Of a stretch of 50,961 nucleotides of DNA, positions 48,970 to 50,961 are shown piece by piece. The stretch's first letter is position 1. The number at the start of each line of letters is the position of its first letter. A model generated the notes under the pieces. The model saw nothing but the letters and a program-made list of their open reading frames with translations, was not told where the DNA came from and ran no database searches. The translations under genes and the position numbers were made by a program. Source of the DNA: a virus; IMG/VR virus record IMGVR_UViG_3300041809_000337, positions 1-50,961 of that record. One strand, 5' to 3'.

Positions 48970-50961
48970 ATGCCCAGACCAGGCCAGAACTCCTTTAACC
49001 TACTTGACCTATCGGGTGGTCTTCAGACTGCCACTTCCCACCTGCTCAAGAAACGCATGGAAGTCTATAACTCGTATAACGCTGCTTATAATATCCGTAT
49101 TGGGGCGGCGGCACGCAGGTTGGGTTACGAACAGCTAGGCCAGACAGTCCAATATGGTAATGATTCGCTTTACGGAGGGATTTTTAATTATGGCTCGAAC
49201 AATAACCGTATCTTTGCTGGTGTTAATAATGCTAGTGGTTCTAACGCTACTCTTAATTTTCTGGATTCGGGGGGTTCATGGACTCCTGTTATCACTAACG
49301 CTCCCGCCAATACCCGCTTCCAGTGTCTGAGTTATCTTGACCAGTTCTATGTGGCCGGTAAATCTCCTGGTAATCAGTACTTCCCGCTGACTACGATTAA
49401 CTCGCAGATGGTAGCCGATAATACCTCGAACGCTTCCAATGTCTTAGGCGCACCGCCCTGCAAGTTTATCGCCCAGTACGCTGGTCAGCTCTATGCTATC
49501 AACTGCAAGATTGGCAACAACAACTATCCCGACAGGATGTATATCTCCTCACCGGCTATGGATGTGGTCACGCAGGTGCAGACTGCGGTCAACGGTTGGA
49601 CAACCCAGATACACGTTGACTCCGTCCACTACCTGAAAGTCGGTATGACTATCGACATCTACGGCGCACTCACCCAGAACCAAGAAGTATCAGCTCTCCA
49701 GATTACCTATGTGGATAAAGTCAATAATATGATTGGCTTCTCAGGGCAGGTAATTAACGTCAATATCAATGACGAGGTGTGGATAAGTGGGCGGTTCGGC
49801 CAGCTGACGACCCTGTGGAATACCGACTACCCGACTCCCCAGACTTCCGACTGGATTAGGATTCCGACAGGACTGGATGAAAACCCAGAGTTCATTGGCT
49901 GGATTGTCAATAACAACCGGCTGTTCCTGTTCTCTAAGAATACATTCTTTAAATGGGATGGCTCGAACTTTACCCAGCTTGCGCCCTCAGTGGGTTGCGT
50001 GTCGCATGAAACTATCTGCAATATCGGCTCGTGGACGCTGTGGCTGCACACCACCGGCGTCTGGGGCTATAATGACACCACCGGCCAGCTGAAGATGATA
50101 TCACGGGCTATCGGGCCGCTTATTAAACTGATTAACCCGACTAACCTTGCCCACGCCTCAGCGGTGATTTCCAACCGGACGTATAAACTAGCTGTTTCCC
50201 AACTGATGAGTTCGACTACTAACACGACCTCGACGTCCACCAGCTCCACCTCCACCAGCTCGACCAGCTTTTCCACCAGTTCCACTTCCACGTCCAGCAC
50301 CTCAACCAGCACGGTTACGGGTACGACAACTTCCACTAGTTCCACTTCATCTTCTACATCGAGCACAAGTACCAGTTCCACTTCTGTAAGTTCTACCAGC
50401 TCAAGCACTTCGATTAGTTCGACCAGTACTTCGACTACGGTTTCTACTACGACCACCCAACCCACTACTAAACAATGTATCCGCTTCTGTTATGAGTTCG
50501 ATATGAACATCTGGTGGCAAGAAGTCCACAACCGTGAGATGCGCTTCCAGTTCATGCACGCTATGAACGGCTTTACCAAACCTTACTTCACAGACGAGAA
50601 CGGTATGGTGTTCCGTGACGAGGTCGGCAACACTGACGCCGGTCTGTCAATCCCCATGACCGTGGAGTTCGGCCGGACTAACTGCGGTATAGAGCAGCAG
50701 AAAATCTTTGACGCTGTGCAGATAGACTCCGAAAAAACTAGGACAGGTCTGATGCAGTACTCGCTAGACGGTGGCGACTGGCGGACGCTGGGGCAGATTG
50801 ACAAGGACATCACCACCATGGTCTTTCCGCAGAAGAAGCCTGAACTCAGTACTGGACACGACATCAATATCCGCTTCACCCACAACAACTCCGGCGACCA
50901 GCCACTGTTTAACGGGCTGACCTTATACTTCGACAACTACGAGTCAATTGTCGGAGAGTTG
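48970..50961 (+). CDS. Tail protein with central Ser/Thr tract, 3' end outside window
   Basis: ATG 48970 opens a frame of 664 codons that runs off the right edge. Residues 1-410 are beta-rich with WNTDYPTPQTSDWIRIPTGLDENPEFIGWIVNNNRLFLFSKNTFFKWDGSNF-like blades, resembling propeller proteins of short-tail phages (stopper/nozzle type). Residues about 412-498 are a Ser/Thr tract (50204-50463). The rest is a beta C-terminal part with Trp/Phe. It ends on a codon boundary, and the left-edge fragment begins on one, so they may join. Confidence 0.75.
   Translation, partial: MPRPGQNSFNLLDLSGGLQTATSHLLKKRMEVYNSYNAAYNIRIGAAARRLGYEQLGQTVQYGNDSLYGGIFNYGSNNNRIFAGVNNASGSNATLNFLDSGGSWTPVITNAPANTRFQCLSYLDQFYVAGKSPGNQYFPLTTINSQMVADNTSNASNVLGAPPCKFIAQYAGQLYAINCKIGNNNYPDRMYISSPAMDVVTQVQTAVNGWTTQIHVDSVHYLKVGMTIDIYGALTQNQEVSALQITYVDKVNNMIGFSGQVINVNINDEVWISGRFGQLTTLWNTDYPTPQTSDWIRIPTGLDENPEFIGWIVNNNRLFLFSKNTFFKWDGSNFTQLAPSVGCVSHETICNIGSWTLWLHTTGVWGYNDTTGQLKMISRAIGPLIKLINPTNLAHASAVISNRTYKLAVSQLMSSTTNTTSTSTSSTSTSSTSFSTSSTSTSSTSTSTVTGTTTSTSSTSSSTSSTSTSSTSVSSTSSSTSISSTSTSTTVSTTTTQPTTKQCIRFCYEFDMNIWWQEVHNREMRFQFMHAMNGFTKPYFTDENGMVFRDEVGNTDAGLSIPMTVEFGRTNCGIEQQKIFDAVQIDSEKTRTGLMQYSLDGGDWRTLGQIDKDITTMVFPQKKPELSTGHDINIRFTHNNSGDQPLFNGLTLYFDNYESIVGEL
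50204..50463 (+). repeat. Ser/Thr codon low-complexity tract in the tail protein
   Basis: About 85 codons of Ser/Thr with rare Val, Ile, Phe, Asn and Gly, similar in style to the tracts at 30150-30297 and 45903-46575. Confidence 0.88.

Noticed and set aside
1-50961. tRNA or rRNA genes
   Set aside because: I found no cloverleaf with a T-loop and anticodon arm in the gaps; a tRNAscan run would be decisive.
1-50961. Temperate lifestyle (integrase, repressor, attachment site)
   Set aside because: No recombinase or CI-like repressor is visible; the single helix-turn-helix candidate is not enough.

Overview
This window is a tailed-phage genome, or nearly all of one, with no cellular genes. It holds small and large terminase subunits, a long portal protein, a scaffold-like protein, a decoration-like protein, the major capsid protein, tail and fiber proteins, large internal virion proteins and a GH25 lysozyme. 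The long portal (805 aa), the short adaptor-like and stopper-like genes, the 1,128-aa glycine-zipper protein, and the absence of a tape measure, tail tube or sheath all point to a podovirus-like (short-tailed) particle. I see no integrase, no clear lytic repressor, and no DNA polymerase, primase or replicative helicase. The host cannot be named from the sequence. The GH25 endolysin implies a peptidoglycan wall, TGA is used as an ordinary stop, and the promoters are sigma-70-like.

Layout. Two transcription blocks diverge from a control region at about 19.83-20.34 kb. Rightward: terS (20.3 kb), a repeat-rich AT-rich spacer, two small genes, terL, portal, scaffold, decoration protein, capsid gene, further structural genes (to 31.2 kb), an 11.5-kb sugar-modification island (31.2-42.7 kb), then fibers and tail proteins to the right edge. 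The last gene runs off the right edge and a gene enters from the left edge in the same strand and codon phase. The two ends could therefore be the halves of one gene in a circular or circularly permuted genome. The rightward block would then continue through the internal virion proteins (0.9-6.4 kb), a run of tiny basic proteins, small membrane/coiled-coil proteins and the lysozyme (9.0-10.0 kb). Leftward: a tightly overlapping early-type operon (18.07 to 10.3 kb) with about 22 small genes, including a PD-(D/E)XK nuclease and a NinG-like nuclease, and a shorter leftward operon (19.83 to 18.6 kb) that ends at a clear terminator. The blocks converge at about 10.4 kb.

Main points of interest. 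(1) The capsid gene is split by a 632-nt group I intron carrying a LAGLIDADG endonuclease; P1, P7, P8 and P9 can be drawn by hand and splicing restores a 309-aa protein. (2) The sugar island has about seven glycosyltransferases, two methyltransferases, a nucleotide-sugar dehydrogenase and a deacetylase, and three virion proteins carry long mucin-like Ser/Thr tracts. Together these suggest that the phage glycosylates its own virion. (3) At least four more homing-type endonucleases or remnants invade the late region. Two of them sit between a duplicated, diverged copy of the host gene's 5' end and the gene itself. (4) A conserved motif beginning at the stop codon recurs in four spacers, a CACGTG-core 10-mer occurs three times within 1 kb, and a structured segment at 18.2-18.5 kb looks like an undescribed non-coding RNA.
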